Assembly: GCA_014529385.2 (NCBI GenBank)
Contig: CM043964.1
Location: 108,024,587 to 108,088,586 of the forward strand
Reading direction: 5' to 3'
DNA: 64,000 nucleotides
From: Adiantum capillus-veneris
Taxonomy: Eukaryota; Streptophyta; Polypodiopsida; Polypodiales; Pteridaceae
Shown: one piece after another, positions 1-11,286 of the stretch
How the letters are laid out: every line of letters starts with the position of its first letter
How positions within the stretch are numbered: position 1 is the first letter of the stretch
Notes under the pieces: model-generated
Databases searched by the model: none
What the model was told of the DNA's origin: nothing
Seen by the model: only the letters and a program-made list of their open reading frames with translations
Program-made: the position numbers and the translations under genes

Positions 1-191
1 AATCTTGTAAATTTTAAATTTATGCTAGTATTTTTGGTTTGCTTCTTTGTGGAAAAGAAACTCAACCGACGACCACTTAATAAAAGAGACTTTCTTGAAT
101 ATTTACTAGAATTGAGTTATAAAATGTAAGAAAAGTCAAACCATGTGAGGCTGTGAAATGAAATGTGAAATTTTTATTAAAAAAATCATTA

Positions 192-229
<38 letters not shown>

Positions 230-1054
230 ATAGGATTTACTAGAATTATGCAAGTGAAGTTTCACTTTAACATTCTAAAACAATAGAATGCAAGAAAAAT
301 CAAGACATGTCAGGATATGAAATGAAAGTGAAATAAAAAGATCCATTTATTATTTTAAAATTGAAATAACATTTAATATAAATCTTAATCATCACTGAAA
401 ACATTGAAAGGATGCATAACCCAACTCAACTCTAAGGCTTCTTTTAGAAAGCCAAAAAGCTTTTTGTCATGTGGCACTAATCTGCAAGCTTTATCCAATG
501 GTACACAAATGCACCAAAAATCTAACGCTTTACTAAAAGGACTCCTTATGTAGTCCAACAAGTGAAAGGGTCATGACGGCTTTCAAAAACAATAAGCAAG
601 TGATAAAATTGTTAGGTTGAATTAACCTGGTATCAGTGTTTGGGAAAGGATTGCCTCAGCGTGGTCTTGAGCCGACTAAAAATCGAGACTAGCTAGTTAC
701 AAATCATGGTAAACGGAAGAAAAAATGATGAAATATGCGAGAAAGTCGTTTAAAAATTCTACAAATCTCAAAAAATTTGCTAGTGTTTCCGATTTTCTTC
801 TTTGTGAGGAGGAAACTCGACCAGTAGCCACTTAATAAAAGAGACTTTCTCGAATGTTAACATTGATTGGAATCAGCTATAGAATGCAAAATGTAAAGCC
901 ATGTGAAGTTATGCAATGAAAGGTGAAATAAAAAGAACCAATTAATATGTGTGTGTGTGTGTGTGTGTGTGTAGAGTTTATTAGAATTATGCAAGGTGAA
1001 TCTTTACTTTAGCATTCTAAAACAATAGAATGCAAAAAAAAAACATGTGTGTGT
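1..1054. repeat. Degenerate dispersed repeat family with (TG)n tracts
   Basis: AT-rich noncoding DNA. The same phrases recur in decayed form: a piece reading like 'tagaattatgcaaggtgaa' followed by 'gcattctaaaacaatagaa' occurs near 240-290, 980-1030, 1590-1640 and again at about 10820-10870. A flanking piece near 560-860 resembles 10490-10700 in the opposite orientation. TG dinucleotide runs lie at about 199-227 and 945-972. I see no coding potential, and the short minus-strand ORFs are products of the low-complexity tract. It is best read as old fragments of the repeat family that also forms the spacer of the inverted repeat further right. Confidence 0.55.
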
Positions 1055-1158
1055 ATGTGTGTGCCTCGTCACTAAATGACACCTCCATAGGGAGGTGAGA
1101 TCAATGGCCCACAGTAGGCGTCGCGAGGCGGGTACAATCCGGGCCGTCCGATCGACAT

Positions 1159-1347
1159 TTAAACTAGGTGTGAACTAAGCGTGAACTCGGAGATATGTGC
1201 ACCACACCAAATTTGGTGTGAACTCTGTGTGAACTTGACGTGAACACGGTGTGAACTAGGTGTGAACTGGGGAGGTCCTGCACACCACACCAAATATGGT
1301 GTAAACTCAGCACAAACTCGATGTGAACTAGGTGTGAACTTGTTCGC
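1159..1347. repeat. Degenerate GGTGTGAAC short tandem array
   Basis: About a dozen loose copies of the ten-base phrase GGTGTGAACT (variants CGTGAACTC, TGTGAACTTG) are spaced 10-11 bp apart, interrupted twice by CACACCACACCAAATTTGG-like pieces. It lies wholly inside the TIR element. Its role is unknown; subterminal arrays of this sort often bind transposase in DNA transposons, but that is inference here. Confidence 0.5.
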
Positions 1348-1394
1348 GATGCCGTGATCTATAAACTTATCCCACACACACCTTCCAACGAACG

Positions 1395-1460
1395 TGCGGT
1401 AGCCTAGTGGTTAGAGTCAATCCCGTGGGGGAGAGGGTAGTGGGTTCAAGTTCCGGATCC
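1395..1460 (+). other. tRNA-like segment with RNA polymerase III A and B boxes
   Basis: On the plus strand TAGCCTAGTGG (1400-1410) matches the tRNA A-box consensus and GGTTCAAGTTC (1443-1453) closely matches the B box, with tRNA/SINE-like spacing. The stretch reads like the head of a tRNA-derived SINE rather than an intact tRNA: I cannot fold a convincing acceptor stem, and no CCA-proximal complement follows. It is embedded inside the TIR element, so it may be a SINE captured by, or inserted into, that element. Confidence 0.45.
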
Positions 1461-1570
1461 AAAAAAGTGGGAATCTTTTGCATTCCGTAAGCAATCCAAC
1501 GGTCACGATCAACCGATGATCGTGAGCCATTGATCCCATCTCCAAATGGAGGTGTCAATTAGTGACGAGG

Positions 1571-2585
1571 ATGTGTGTGTGTAAAATTTACTAAAATTAT
1601 ACAAGGTGAAGCTTCACTTTTAGCATTCTAAAATAATAGAATGCAAGAAAAGTAAAGACTTGGAAGGATGTGAAATGAAAGGTAAGTCTCCATCATGACA
1701 CTGAAAACAATGAAAGTTTCCCTAGCCCAAGACAAAACTAAGGTTTCTTTTAGAAATCCAAAAAAAGACAAAGCCAAATAAATCTTCAAAAATTGATTCT
1801 CATTAAATGATAAAATCTCCACCAAACTTGCCCTTTTTATGTTTTGTGCACTTAAATCGATACATTTACTTCATCGACTTTCCATTGTCAAAAGTCTTTC
1901 CGTTTTCTGCAATGTTACCATTCACTTTTGCATTTTAAATTTTCTCACCCTTCACTTTTGCATTTCAAATTAAAAGTTTTGTAAGGTTTTTTTTTTTTAA
2001 TCAATCAACGTATCACGTGGATGTCCTCTCCTTCCTTGAAAATCTTAAGCGCCATTATATATAGTATGGATATAGATTCTATATAGTATAGATGCCCACA
2101 ATCCAATCCAACAACCTCCTCGCTTGTAAAGGGAAAACAAGTGCTTAATTTTGCAAGGGTATTGTAACCTTAGAAGAAATAACCTTTTGAAGCAAAAGTG
2201 ATACTACATACTGAAGAAAATTTTGTTCCAATGGATTATTGAAAGACTTTAACATGTGCACATGCCTTCTAATAGTATCTCCACTTGGGCCACCGTATGT
2301 GGGTAGGTGGATATAGTTTCCAATATTAAGGAACAATACACCTACACAAGCACGTGCTTACCCATACGATGGCTATAAAACAAATACTAGTATGTGACCC
2401 GTGCGTTCCACGGTTGAAAATTGTATGTTTTCTATTTTTACAACTACAAAGATGGAAAATTATATAGATTCTATTTTTCTACATGTATACACTCTTTTGC
2501 GTTTCAAAAAAATGATTCACAACATCTCTCAATCGATTCTAAAAAAAACTATACGTGCAATAGGTAGCAAATATTCCTTTAATAT
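1571..2585. other. AT-rich intergenic DNA, no gene seen
   Basis: From 1571 to about 1830 the dispersed repeat of the left edge resumes after the TIR element. From about 1830 to 2585 the sequence is AT-rich with short homopolymers, and I find no domain, TIR or RNA gene in it. The small ORFs there have no protein-like composition. Confidence 0.5.
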
Positions 2586-2811
2586 TGTTACCATATACAT
2601 GTGGTAGTGATGTGTGTGAACACACTAGGACCGTCGGGGCATTTTTTTCTCTTTAGGAGATTTTTTCCCCCGTGCATTGTATATACGCCCATCACTCTAG
2701 GGCTATCTATCTTTCCATTGCACACTAAGTAACCCACTCTCTATTGTGTGCCTTGAGCTTCCTTCGTCTTCTCCAAGCTGTGTGTGTTTCTCTGCAACCC
2801 TAATTCCAACA
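2586..2811 (+). repeat. 5' LTR of the copia element
   Basis: It begins TGTTACCATATACATGTGG and ends CCTAATTCCAACA. A TATA-like TGTATATACG lies near 2679-2688 and would drive transcription of the element. Its partner is at 7513-7739. Confidence 0.95.
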
Positions 2812-2813
2812 AT

Positions 2814-2825
2814 TGGTATCAGAGC
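2814..2825 (+). promoter_or_regulatory. Primer-binding site, initiator-Met tRNA
   Basis: TGGTATCAGAGC lies two bases after the LTR end. This is the classic plant copia PBS complementary to the 3' end of tRNA-iMet and primes minus-strand DNA synthesis. Confidence 0.95.
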
Positions 2826-3173
2826 AGGTCACGTCCTCCCGGGCTTAGTCGCCAGCTGCTCCAGCACATGCCTGCTCACTTTCTCCGATTTCAGTGAGCT
2901 TTGGCAAGCGTTCGCAGGTCGACAAATATTTTCGGATAGCTCTAAGAGCTGAGTCTGCTCAAAATTTTGATTTGGGCTCATTTCGGCCTCCGTTTCCACT
3001 ATAGGCAGTACTGCACAGGCTATTTCGTCATTTTGTGCAGAATTTCTGACAGTGCCATTTTCTACATAACAGGTGCCTTATAGTCTTCTACAGTTTGTGG
3101 TATATAGCACAAGTTGTTCACGCTCCGTTTCTCCTATTTTCAGGCAGTTTTCACATCAGGTGCAGCATTTACC

Positions 3174-6100
3174 ATGGCTAACAACAACAACACAGATGTG
3201 TTCAAGATGTTTGCTGTTGAGGACAGGTTGGATGGGGACAACTACCCTATGTGGGCTTATATGATGCAACATGTTCTTGTGTCAAAGGGTGTCTGGAACA
3301 TTGTGCAAGGCATTGATGTACGTCCTAGTTCTGAGGATGTAGGCGATGTTGAGGATGTTGCAGGTCTTGCTGCAAGGATTGCTACTGTCAGAGTTGTTTT
3401 GCCTACGGTAGAACAAGCTCGTTGGGATGTTAAGGATGCGCAGGCTCATGCATTGATTGCCTTGTCTGTGAAGCGCACCATTGTTCCTCACATCCGTTCA
3501 GCAAAATCTGCAAAACAGGCTTGGGATATTCTAGCAGGTCTTTATGCAAGCCGCAATGAGGCTAAAATTGCTTTGCTGCGTAAAGAGCTGGAGTCGAAGA
3601 TTATGCATGAGGAAGATGATATGGACACTTTCCTTGCTAGTGTCAAGGATATCAATGAGCAACTTATTTCTGCAGGTGAAGTTATTTCAGACAGTTCCCC
3701 TGTGCAGACTGTTCTTGATGCCTTACCAGATTCTTACCAGACTTTTTCTAGTACTTGGAGAGTTATGACCCAAGGAAATCCAGAAGTTGTCAAGTTTGAT
3801 GCATTATGCACATTGCGTTTACAAGAGTCACTTTCCAGAAAAAACAGACTAGACAACGTGCAGTTGAACAGGCTTTTATTGCTTCTCAAAGAAAGGGTGG
3901 TAACAGTAATGCAGCCACTTCTTATGGTTCTGTTGCGAGTGGAAAAACTTATGTTCCTAATGCTTCTGCTGGCAGCACTTCGTTTGGAAATTCTGGTCAT
4001 AAGGGAAAAAATAAAATGCGTTGCCATTATTGTAAAGCCAATGATCACTTGATCAAGTCGTGTCCTAAGTTGAAGGCCAAAGAGGCTAAGAAGAAAGAGG
4101 GTGGTTCCACTACAAATGCAGCCATTGTTGAGTCTTCTGTGAAAGGAGACTGTGTTGCTGATGTTGATGCAGAATGGGATTTTAGTGCAGAGTGCACTTA
4201 CAATCCTGTTGTCCATGATGCATGCTTGTCAGTTGGTGCAGATTCACATGTGTGGTATTTCGACACTGGTGCTACAAAGCACATTACCTCACATCGTGAA
4301 TTTTTTACCTCTCTCGAGTCTGTCCCTCATGGGAATTCAATCACTTGTGCCAAAAATGCCTCTTATCCAGTTTAGGGAGTTGGAAAGATTGTACTTACTG
4401 CTGCTAATGGCAGTTCTTTCACACTTGTTGATGCACTTTATGTACCTGGGATCAAGAAGAATCTCTTGTCTGTATCCGCACTTGCTAGACTTGGACTTGT
4501 AGTCAAATTTGTGGATGACAGATGTACAGTTCATGATCTCAGTTTTGGCGATGAAATTGTTGCATCTGGCCTTTTGTGTCGTGGGCTGTATAAGCTCACT
4601 TTGTATGACAAGTGTGGACAAAATTTTGCAAATGCTGTTGCAGATTCAAGGGCTATTTCAGATGCAAAACTTTGGCATGGACGTTTTGGTCATCTGAATT
4701 TTGCCAGTTTGCTACGTTTGCAGAAATCTGACATGGTTGCTTCTTTGCCACCTCTTGAAGCACCTGTCAAACATATTTGTGAAGGCTGTATTTTGGGTAA
4801 GATGCAGCGTTCTAAGTTTCCAAAGGATGGTTCAGTTCGAGCCACATGCAGGTTGCAGCTTGTGCATAGTGATGTTTGTGGGCCCATGCAAAGTCCGTCC
4901 TTGGGTAATTACCTATACTTCGTGGCTTTCATTCATGATTACTCCAGGCATGCATGGGTATTTCCGCTTAAAGCGAAGTCCGAAGTTTTTATGCGCTTCA
5001 AACAATTTCTAGCTATGGCTGAAAATGTCTCGAAATGTACTATGGGCACCCTCCGTTCAGATCGAGGGGGGGAGTATATGTCTCATGAATTTAATGCATT
5101 TTTGGCTAGTCGTGGGATAAAACACCAATGTACAGTGCCTTATACACCTCAGAAAAATGGTGTTGCTGAGAGGAAAAACAGGTCACTTACGGAAATGGTA
5201 CAATGTATGGTCAAAAGTCAAGCTTTGCCCCATTTCTTTTGGCTTGAGGCCATCGTGCCACTTATGTACGTAACAGGTGTCCTACGAAAGCTTTGCAGTC
5301 TATTACTCCATATGAGGCATGGCATGATAGAAAGCCTTCTATTGAGCACATGAGTGTTTTTGGCTGTTTGGCATATGCTTTGGTGCCACAAGTGCAGCGC
5401 AGAAAATTGGATGATAAGACTGTCAAATGTTATTTTGTTGGTTATAGTGCTGAAAGCAAAGGTTACAGGTTGTATCATCCGCAAACAAAACGTATTCTGG
5501 TTTCACAGGATGTAGTGTTTGGGGAAGATTCTGTTCAGCCCTTGTTGCCATGTACTAGAGACAGTAATGTAAGCTCACGGGACATTTATGACACTTTGTT
5601 GCCTCGTTTCAGTGGTGGAATACGAATGTAAGTCCCAATGAGGCAAATGTACAGCCTATGGGGGTTTCTGAAAATGTTTTAGATCAGCCTATTACTGATG
5701 CAGATGTACATGATGTACTTGATGAGGAAAGGGCTGAAAATGAGCAGGCTAGAGGTATGCCAAAATGGTTGGTGCACACTTTGCGTGACAGTAAATTGGA
5801 TGCACCTTTGTCTAGTCGTACCCGTTCAAGCTCTCGCCATGCATCTTATGCATCAGATTGTTATGCTTTGGTTGTGTCTAGTTTACATGATGTTGAGGAG
5901 CCTCTGTGTTTTGATGAAGCACAGAATTCAAAAAATTGGATGGCTGCCATGCAATCAGAATATGATGCACTTATAGAAAATGACACATGGACTTTATGTG
6001 ATTTGCCTCCTGAAAAAAAGGCCATTGGTACGAAGTGGGTTTACAAGTTGAAACGCAAGCCGGATGGTGAGATCGATCGCCATAAGGCTCGACTTGTTGC

Positions 6101-7437
6101 AAAGAGTTATGCACAGCAAAAAGGCATAGATTATGAAGAGACTTTTGCTCCCACTTGTCGTATGACTACTGTGCATTTTCTATGTGCATTGGCAGCTCAT
6201 TTTGGTTGGGATGTACATCAATCAGACATTGTTACTGCTTTGTTGAATGGTGACATATTTGAGGAAGTTTATGTAACGCAGCCTCGCGATTTTGTCATAA
6301 AAGGACAAGAGGACAAAGTGTGCAGATGTAAGAAGGCTTTGTATGGGTTGAAGAAATTTCCTCGTGCTTGGTATGAGAAAGCTGACACTCATTTGGTTAA
6401 ACGAGGCTTTCGTAGCAGTCCAACAGAAAGCACATTGTATGTAAAGCGTGAGGGTGATGTACTTCTCATTGTGGTTCTTTATGTCGATGATTTGTTTATC
6501 ACTGGACCAAATGAGAGACATATTGCTGAATTTAAGGCTGATTTGAATGCTACTTTCAAGATGAAAGATTTGGGGTTGTTGCATCATTACTTGGGTATAC
6601 AGTTTAAGCAGTGTGATGGTGGTATTGCCTTGTGTCAGAAAAGTTACATAGAGACATTACTATGTAAGTTTGGACTTGAGGATTGCAAACCTATTGCCAC
6701 TCCCATGGAAACAGGTTTAAAGTTGAGTCTACATGATGCTGGTGATCCTGCTGATGTCACTCTTTACCAAACTGCTGTTGGCTGCCTCATTTATATATGC
6801 AACACGAGGTCGGATATTCAATTTGCAATCTCACAAGTTAGCAGATGTATGCATAGCCCAGGGTCTAAGCATTGGCAGGCTGTCAAGAGGATTTTCCGCT
6901 ACCTTAGTGGCACTTTACATCTTGGCTTGTTTTATCCCAAGGGGGGATCATTGCCGCCAGACTTACATGCTTTTTCGGACTCAGATTGGGCTGGTTGTTT
7001 TGACACATGAGTGTCCACAAATGGTTTTTGTTTCATGTTTGGTAATTCATGTATATCATGGTTGAGCAAGAAGCAACCTACCGTGGCCACTTCGAGTTGT
7101 GAGGCTGAGTACAGGGCAGTCTTCACAGCTACGGTTGAGTGTGTATGGCTTAGACGCCTTATGGCTGATTTGGGTGTTGGACAAGACACTGCCAACACTG
7201 TCTACACTGACAGTCAGAGTGCATTGGCAGTTGCGAGGAACCCAGTTTTTCATGCTCGTACAAAGCACATTGAGGTGCATTACCACTATGTCAGGGAGAG
7301 GCTCTCAGCAGGAGAGATCAGCTTGGCTTATGTGCCAACACAGGACAACCTTTGTATATCTTTTCACAAAGGCATTGTCTCGTGAGAAGCTTGAAGCTTT
7401 CCGCAAAGCTTTGGGCTTACTCCCCTTTGTGGACTGA
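3174..7437 (+). pseudogene. gag-pol: copia gag-pol polyprotein (disrupted)
   Basis: I start at the ATG at 3174, after the leader; the polyprotein opens MANNNNTDVFKMF. Gag ends with a CCHC knuckle (CHYCKANDHLIKSC, about 4020-4061). Protease shows FDTGATKHIT. Integrase has an HHCC domain (WHGRFGH ... CEGCILGK), then D (HSDVCGP), D (SDRGGEY) and E (NGVAERKNR). RT has LYVDDLFITG near 6478, and RNase H has SDSDWAG, SCEAEYRA and TDSQSAL. The frame changes near 3836-3841 (an A6 run), about 5275, about 5630 and about 7350. In-frame stops occur at 4373 (TAG, probably from CAG) and 7008 (TGA, probably from CGA). All catalytic motifs survive, so loss of function comes only from these breaks. Products would form the virus-like particle and the integration complex. 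Confidence 0.93.
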
Positions 7438-7501
7438 TCATGTCCTTAGGGCATGGCACTTCCCTTTACTCATGTGCCAGCTCTCGTTCACCGCATCACT
7501 C

Positions 7502-7510
7502 CAGGGGGGA
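7502..7510 (+). promoter_or_regulatory. Polypurine tract of the copia element
   Basis: CAGGGGGGA lies two bases before the 3' LTR, the normal position for the plus-strand primer. Confidence 0.85.
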
Positions 7511-7512
7511 TT

Positions 7513-7739
7513 TGTTACCATATACATGTGGTAGTGATGTGTGTGAACACACTAGGACCGCCAAGGCATTTTTTTCCTCTTTAGGAGGTTTTTTCCCCCA
7601 TGCATTGTATATACGCCCATCACTCTAGGGCTACCTATCTTTCCATTGCACACTAAGTAACACACTCTCTATTGTGTGCCTTGAGCTTCCTTCGTCTTCT
7701 CCAAGCTGTGTGTGTTTCTCTGCAACCCTAATTCCGACA
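7513..7739 (+). repeat. 3' LTR of the copia element
   Basis: It is a 227-bp copy of the 5' LTR and ends TAATTCCGACA. Its last 14 bases are duplicated again at 8196-8209 as part of a later 191-bp duplication, so that rearrangement happened after this insertion. Confidence 0.95.
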
Positions 7740-7916
7740 AATACCAAGCTTGCCAGGTTCTCACATGTTACGTAGGTTCGGTTGTAAACCTCTATCCCTT
7801 AAGGTTCGGCTTAACCTTAAGGCTGATTTGTATATTTGTTGGTGACTATATAATACAATCACTCACAATTATGAGTTTTGAAAAAAAAAGGATTTTCTAG
7901 CCCTTATGCAATGGAT
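7726..7916 (+). repeat. 191-bp direct repeat, unit 1
   Basis: It comprises the last 14 bp of the copia 3' LTR plus 177 bp of flank. It is repeated without visible difference at 8196-8386, offset 470 bp. It contains no ORF with recognisable content. Confidence 0.9.
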
Positions 7917-7968
7917 CTAAGAGTGCTTTATAGCTATTGAAGAGAGCAGAGAGAGAGAGAGAGAGAGA

Positions 7969-8046
<78 letters not shown>

Positions 8047-8106
8047 CGCTCTCTCCCTGCTCATCCAAAAAAAACTTTAAATACTAAATATCTTCATATT
8101 TTGTAG

Positions 8107-8184
<78 letters not shown>

Positions 8185-8195
8185 GCTCTCTCTCT
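7917..8195. repeat. (GA)n / (CT)n microsatellite block between the direct repeats
   Basis: A GA run (about 7941-7970) passes straight into CT (7971-8044), a perfect inverted microsatellite junction that could snap back. After 66 bp of unique sequence a second CT run follows (about 8110-8195). The unique piece 8046-8113 and the 7900-7955 piece recur in inverted form at about 11062-11129 and 11213-11265, inside the spacer of the large inverted repeat. Confidence 0.8.
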
Positions 8196-8386
8196 CCCTA
8201 ATTCCGACAAATACCAAGCTTGCCAGGTTCTCACATGTTACGTAGGTTCGGTTGTAAACCTCTATCCCTTAAGGTTCGGCTTAACCTTAAGGCTGATTTG
8301 TATATTTGTTGGTGACTATATAATACAATCACTCACAATTATGAGTTTTGAAAAAAAAAGGATTTTCTAGCCCTTATGCAATGGAT
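8196..8386 (+). repeat. 191-bp direct repeat, unit 2
   Basis: It is a perfect-looking copy of 7726-7916, including 14 bp of copia LTR end with no LTR around it. Its right edge coincides within 4 bp with the outer edge of the large inverted repeat. Confidence 0.9.
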
Positions 8387-10641
8387 TACACTTAACCTAG
8401 GTTTTTTTTTAGCACTTGAATATATAGTGCTTTTTTCCAAATAGTTGAAAAACCTTCATATGAGAAATTTTAGAGGCAAACGTACTATATTTGAATATTT
8501 TTACACAATTTTCCCAAAAAATTCCTTTAAAAGTTTGGAGATTTGCATCTAAAATTTAAAGATTTTTACTAAATTTAGAGGTTTCCATCAAGGGCCAATC
8601 ATGCAAAAAATTTATTCTATATGAGAAATTTTAGAAGGAAAATTACCATATTTGAAGGTTTTCAAGTTTGATTTTCTCAATTTGCATGTATGATGATGAT
8701 TGAATGCCTCCTCTCTGATTTGTAATTCAGTCCTATTAATTGGCCCCAAAGTCAGCAAAAACTTGCAACTCCTCAAGCTCTCTACTTTGTGGATCCCTCT
8801 AGAGTGTGTTTTGTCGCTGTCAATCTTTGGGCTTTCACTAAGGAACTTGAGAAGTCATCACTCATAGTTTCCCTTCCTAGAAACTTACATCCAAGTCACC
8901 TGCTTTGCGTGCCAGCACAACTAGATTTTTTTCTGCTTATTAAATGGCCCAAATGATGCTAACATTGGCTTGCACCTTGAAGGTACGTTAGTATTATCCA
9001 ATGCAAACATTTAAGAAGTTGACATGAATGAAAGAATTCATGATGAGATTCCTACCAAGGGATCTTGGAGAAGCCTAAAAAATAGATTATGGTTGAAAAT
9101 GCTTTACTCAACATGTACACTAAGTGTGATCATGTACTGAAAAATGCACAACATGCTCTCAATGGTCTTAATGTTTGTAGTTTAGGATGTTGCATATGTT
9201 TGGAAGGAGAAGGGTGAGGGTAAGGAAGCTCCGAGTAGTTATTACATGAGGCAAGGTGAGGGCTCGTGTCCGGATACAATTTTGTATCCTTATACCTCAA
9301 AGGCATGTGGCATCATGCAAGTATTTGGTATAAGCAAACTAAAATGGCTATTGAGGGGCTCTTTTAAAAAACCATCCTTTTTAAACATGTTTTGATCAAC
9401 ATGTACACCATATATAAATGTAGCCTCTTGGAATGCACTTATGTGGCCCTTAGCACCCCCATTCTTAGGAGTTCTTACTTTTTAGGGTCACATTCAAGGA
9501 GGCAAAATTTACTATATTTACATTAAACTTAGATTTTCTTCGAGCACTCAGTACACTATGCTTTTTTCAATAAAAACCCTACCTATGAAAAATTATAGAG
9601 GCAAATTTATTGTCTTTGATGGTTCTTACACTAATTTGTCTAAATTTTGTAGGAGCAAGAACCTTCAATCTAGAATTTAGAGGTAAATCCCAAAATTTGT
9701 AGGTCAGCTTACAGTAAACATAGGTTTTTTTAAAGCATTTAGATACGCAATACTTTCTCCCAAAAACTTGGAAAACCTACGTATGAGAAATTTTAAAGGC
9801 AAATTTATTATATTTGCAGGTTTTATTTTTAGCACTCAAATACATAATTATTTTTCCAAAAAACTTAGAAAACCTACATATGATTACAGTGGGCGTACAC
9901 TTAAATACATTTCTAGGTGTGATTGCTCTAAACCTAGCCCTTTTTCCAGCATTGGAATACACAAAATCAATGTTACAAGAGATGAAACATTTGAGACTTT
10001 TAGTAGGGAGGGGAAGGTGTCGATGATGGTGAAGAGGCAAATTCTCCCTCATCTAGACCTTGCATGATGGCTAACACATTAATGGTTTCTGAACTATTGG
10101 TTTGGTTGAATGTGGGATGGATATGGAGATGATCCTTTGAAGGTTAGTGGCCCAACAACATGCTTCGATGTCGGTAAACCATTTTTCATCTCTTCCTACA
10201 TCAAGTTAGGGCCCAATCCCATGGATTCAAGGATGTTGAATATGATGTATAAGCCATCCAATGAGAAAACATGAGCTATGCTTCTTTTCACCTCTTCTAA
10301 ACGCTTGTAATCATCCATTTTTAGCATATGAGCTCGATGCGAATACAACCAAGTGGCAATGGTACTCATCACAAGATGGCTCATTGGGTGGTGATGGCAC
10401 TACAACACGTGCACGTGCGCAACAAACACCATAATTGTTGGAGACTTCATGACTTGGGAGCAAAGCTTGAGAAAAAAGTGAAAGGGTCACGATGGCTTTC
10501 TGAAACAATGTGATAAAATCATTACGTTGAGTTTAAGTAGAATTATATAAGGTGACATTCTTCAGAAATGTCTCTTTTATGAAGCGGCCGAGTCTCTTTC
10601 TTGCAAAGAAGCGAACTCAAAATACTAGAAGAAATATTGAA
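8383..10641 (+). repeat. Left arm of a 2,259-bp inverted repeat
   Basis: Position x in this arm pairs with position 21928 minus x in the right arm. I checked this at both ends, at several ORFs and at unique stretches, with no net indel and no mismatch seen. The contents are AT-rich with degenerate modules of the form 'CCTACATATGAGAAATTTTA' and no recognisable protein. The short ORFs here (for example 9768-10067) reappear identically on the other strand in the right arm, only because the arms are copies. The 8700-9480 stretch looks unique and noncoding. Confidence 0.92.
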
Positions 10642-11128
10642 ATTTGTGGATTTTTGAACTAAGTTCTCACATATTTCATCGGTTTTTCTTCCCTTTACCA
10701 TAGCTGTATATATATATATATAAAGAACTCATTAATCTACATATATGTGTGTGATGTGTGTGTATATATATAAGTGTGTGTGTGTGTGTAGAATTTATTA
10801 AGTGTGCGTGTGTGTAGAATTTATTAAAATCATGCAAGGTGAAGCTGCACTTTAGTATTTTAAAAGAATAGAATGCAAGAGAAGTCAAGCCATGTGTTTT
10901 AAAACCAAAATAACATTTAAGGTAAGTCTCCATCATGGCATTGAAAACAATGAAAGTCTCCATAACCTAACACAATACTAAGGTTTCTTTTAGAAAGCCA
11001 AAAAGTGGAATGTCACCTACAAATTTTGAAATGCTACCTCTAAATTATAAATTAGAAGGTAAGAGAACCTACAAAATATGAAGATATTTAGTATTTAAAG
11101 TTTTTTTTGGATGAGCAGGGAGAGAGCG

Positions 11129-11203
<75 letters not shown>

Positions 11204-11286
11204 CTCCTCTCTCTCTCTGCTCTCTTCAATAGCTACAAAGCACTCTTAGATCCATTGCATAAGAGAGAGCAGAGAGAGAGAGGAGA
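10642..11286. other. 645-bp spacer of the inverted repeat
   Basis: The left half belongs to the dispersed repeat family of the window's left edge, with TA and TG runs near 10709-10795. The right half from about 11057 is an inverted copy of the 7900-8113 block, including an (AG)n run at about 11130-11200. No gene is seen. Confidence 0.75.

Larger units (their letters stand above)
1064..1570. mobile_element. Non-autonomous TIR element (MITE-like, 9-bp TSD)
   Basis: The left end reads CCTCGTCACTAAATGACACC and the right end is its reverse complement with one mismatch in the first 20 bases. The inverted similarity continues inward, with a GATCAATGG / CCATTGATC pair about 35-45 bases in. Directly outside are identical 9-bp copies, ATGTGTGTG, at 1055-1063 and 1571-1579. 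A 9-bp duplication plus long imperfect TIRs fits a Mutator-like (MULE) non-autonomous element. The target is TG-rich, so the duplication could be partly coincidental. It has no transposase ORF. The interior holds a GGTGTGAACT-like array and a tRNA-like segment, annotated separately. Confidence 0.7.
2586..7739 (+). mobile_element. Ty1/copia LTR retrotransposon, complete but inactivated
   Basis: Two direct LTRs (226 and 227 bp, TG...CA) enclose, in order, an initiator-Met primer site, gag, protease, integrase, RT, RNase H and a polypurine tract. This is the canonical copia order, with integrase before RT. Flanking five-mers are AATAT (2581-2585) and AATAC (7740-7744), a target duplication with one mismatch. 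By eye the LTRs differ by about eight substitutions and one indel, so the insertion is fairly young. The coding region has several frameshifts and two nonsense codons, so it is non-autonomous. Confidence 0.95.

Noticed and set aside
1159-1347. CRISPR-like array
   Set aside because: The repeats are about 10 bp, degenerate and without distinct spacers, in a eukaryotic context; no cas genes are in the window.
1395-1460. Functional tRNA gene
   Set aside because: A and B boxes are present, but I could not find an acceptor stem or standard anticodon arm, and it lies inside a transposon, so it is only tRNA-like.
2145-2336. 63-aa minus-strand ORF upstream of the copia element
   Set aside because: No homology or composition signal, and it lies in AT-rich intergenic DNA.
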